DNA of 5,785 bases from Acetobacteraceae bacterium (GTDB lineage Bacteria; Pseudomonadota; Alphaproteobacteria; Acetobacterales; Acetobacteraceae), in assembly GCA_014377905.1 (NCBI GenBank), contig JACMOQ010000038.1:1-5785 (forward strand), given 5' to 3'. A model generated the notes under the pieces. That model ran no database searches. It was not told where the DNA came from and worked only from the letters and a program-made list of their open reading frames with translations. The position numbers and the translations under genes were made by a program. Positions 5,564-5,785 of the stretch are shown in pieces. Every line of letters begins with the position of its first letter. Position 1 is the first letter of the stretch.

Positions 5564-5785
5564 ATGCCGTCCGACATCACAATCGCGTCGATATTGCCGC
5601 CAACGGTGATCCAACCCGCGAGTAGCCGCAACGTGGCAGCGGTGGCGGTGGCGGTGGCGGTCCCGGTGCAGGCGGCACCGTCACCAATGCATCCCAACCC
5701 GAGCTATCATATCGATCCCGCGCTCAACATGGTGGTAATCGAATTCATCAGCGCCCGCGGCCAAATCATCAGCTCGCTGCCCACC
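5564..5785 (+). CDS. FlaG-like protein, 5' part (runs off the window)
   Basis: The frame is open from ATG 5564 to the window end with no stop (74 residues seen). The N-terminal part is low in complexity: MPSDITIASILPPTVIQPA, then an Ala-Val repeat (about residues 25-33) and a Pro/Ala-rich linker. Then comes NPSYHIDPALNMVVIEFISARGQIISSLPT (45-74), in which the D-P-x-x-x-x-V-V-x-x-F pattern, the turn, and the I..LPT ending resemble the FlaG domain of flagellar filament-associated proteins (beta hairpin ending in IP/LP). GAAGGA ten bases upstream supports the start. FlaG-like proteins are linked to filament length or adhesion in some bacteria, but the role is poorly defined. The gene follows apt by 106 bases and no other flagellar gene is visible, so the call rests on this short motif. 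An opposing minus-strand frame (5509-5697) is judged non-coding. Confidence 0.6.
   Translation, partial: MPSDITIASILPPTVIQPASSRNVAAVAVAVAVPVQAAPSPMHPNPSYHIDPALNMVVIEFISARGQIISSLPT
5639..5662 (+). repeat. Hexanucleotide repeat (GCGGTG)n inside the FlaG-like gene
   Basis: Three exact GCGGTG units followed by GCGGTC, encoding alternating Ala-Val. Changes in copy number would add or remove Ala-Val pairs without shifting the frame. Confidence 0.8.

Noticed and set aside
5509..5697. Minus-strand open frame with Ala-Thr repeats
   Set aside because: It is opposite the + strand FlaG-like frame, and its repeat is the mirror of the GCGGTG hexamers. The + frame has a Shine-Dalgarno and a family-like motif.

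Overview
The window looks like ordinary chromosome from a GC-rich alphaproteobacterium. The codon bias is GC-rich, and the protein sequences and the small-protein and FlaG-like neighbours feel closest to Rhodospirillales; the order is an inference, not a proof. No insertion sequence, CRISPR array, phage gene or clear foreign segment was seen.

Layout from left to right. (1) The 3' end of a LOG-family gene (cytokinin riboside 5'-monophosphate phosphoribohydrolase type) enters on the + strand and stops at 331. (2) A complete tRNA-Pro(CGG) with encoded CCA lies at 380-456, behind a good sigma-70-like promoter. (3) From 4592 down to 465 the minus strand carries a tightly packed four-gene cassette, ugpB-ugpA-ugpE-ugpC: a periplasmic binding protein, two permeases and an ATPase for uptake of sn-glycerol-3-phosphate and its diesters. 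The ugpA/ugpE and ugpE/ugpC junctions overlap (ATGA and TAATG), which suggests translational coupling. No ugpQ phosphodiesterase follows; the next thing downstream is the convergent tRNA, only 8 bases away. (4) A short two-helix membrane protein (DUF2842-like) lies upstream of ugpB on the same strand. The 73-base gap between them holds the likely ugp promoter and a weak Pho-box-like sequence. (5) Divergently, on the + strand, is a complete apt (adenine phosphoribosyltransferase). (6) After a 106-base AT-rich gap bounded by an 8-bp inverted repeat, a second + strand gene starts at 5564 and runs off the window. Its visible 74 residues include a FlaG-like segment, and its Shine-Dalgarno sequence sits inside a small hairpin.

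The main functional unit is the Ugp importer: UgpB captures substrate in the periplasm, UgpA and UgpE form the membrane channel, and a UgpC dimer powers transport. This supplies phosphate and glycerol carbon, typically under phosphate starvation. The LOG, tRNA, apt and FlaG-like genes appear to be unrelated neighbours. I found no convincing undescribed system. The items most worth checking are the hairpin-covered start of the last gene, the Pho-box candidate, and the head-on ends of the tRNA and the ugp operon.
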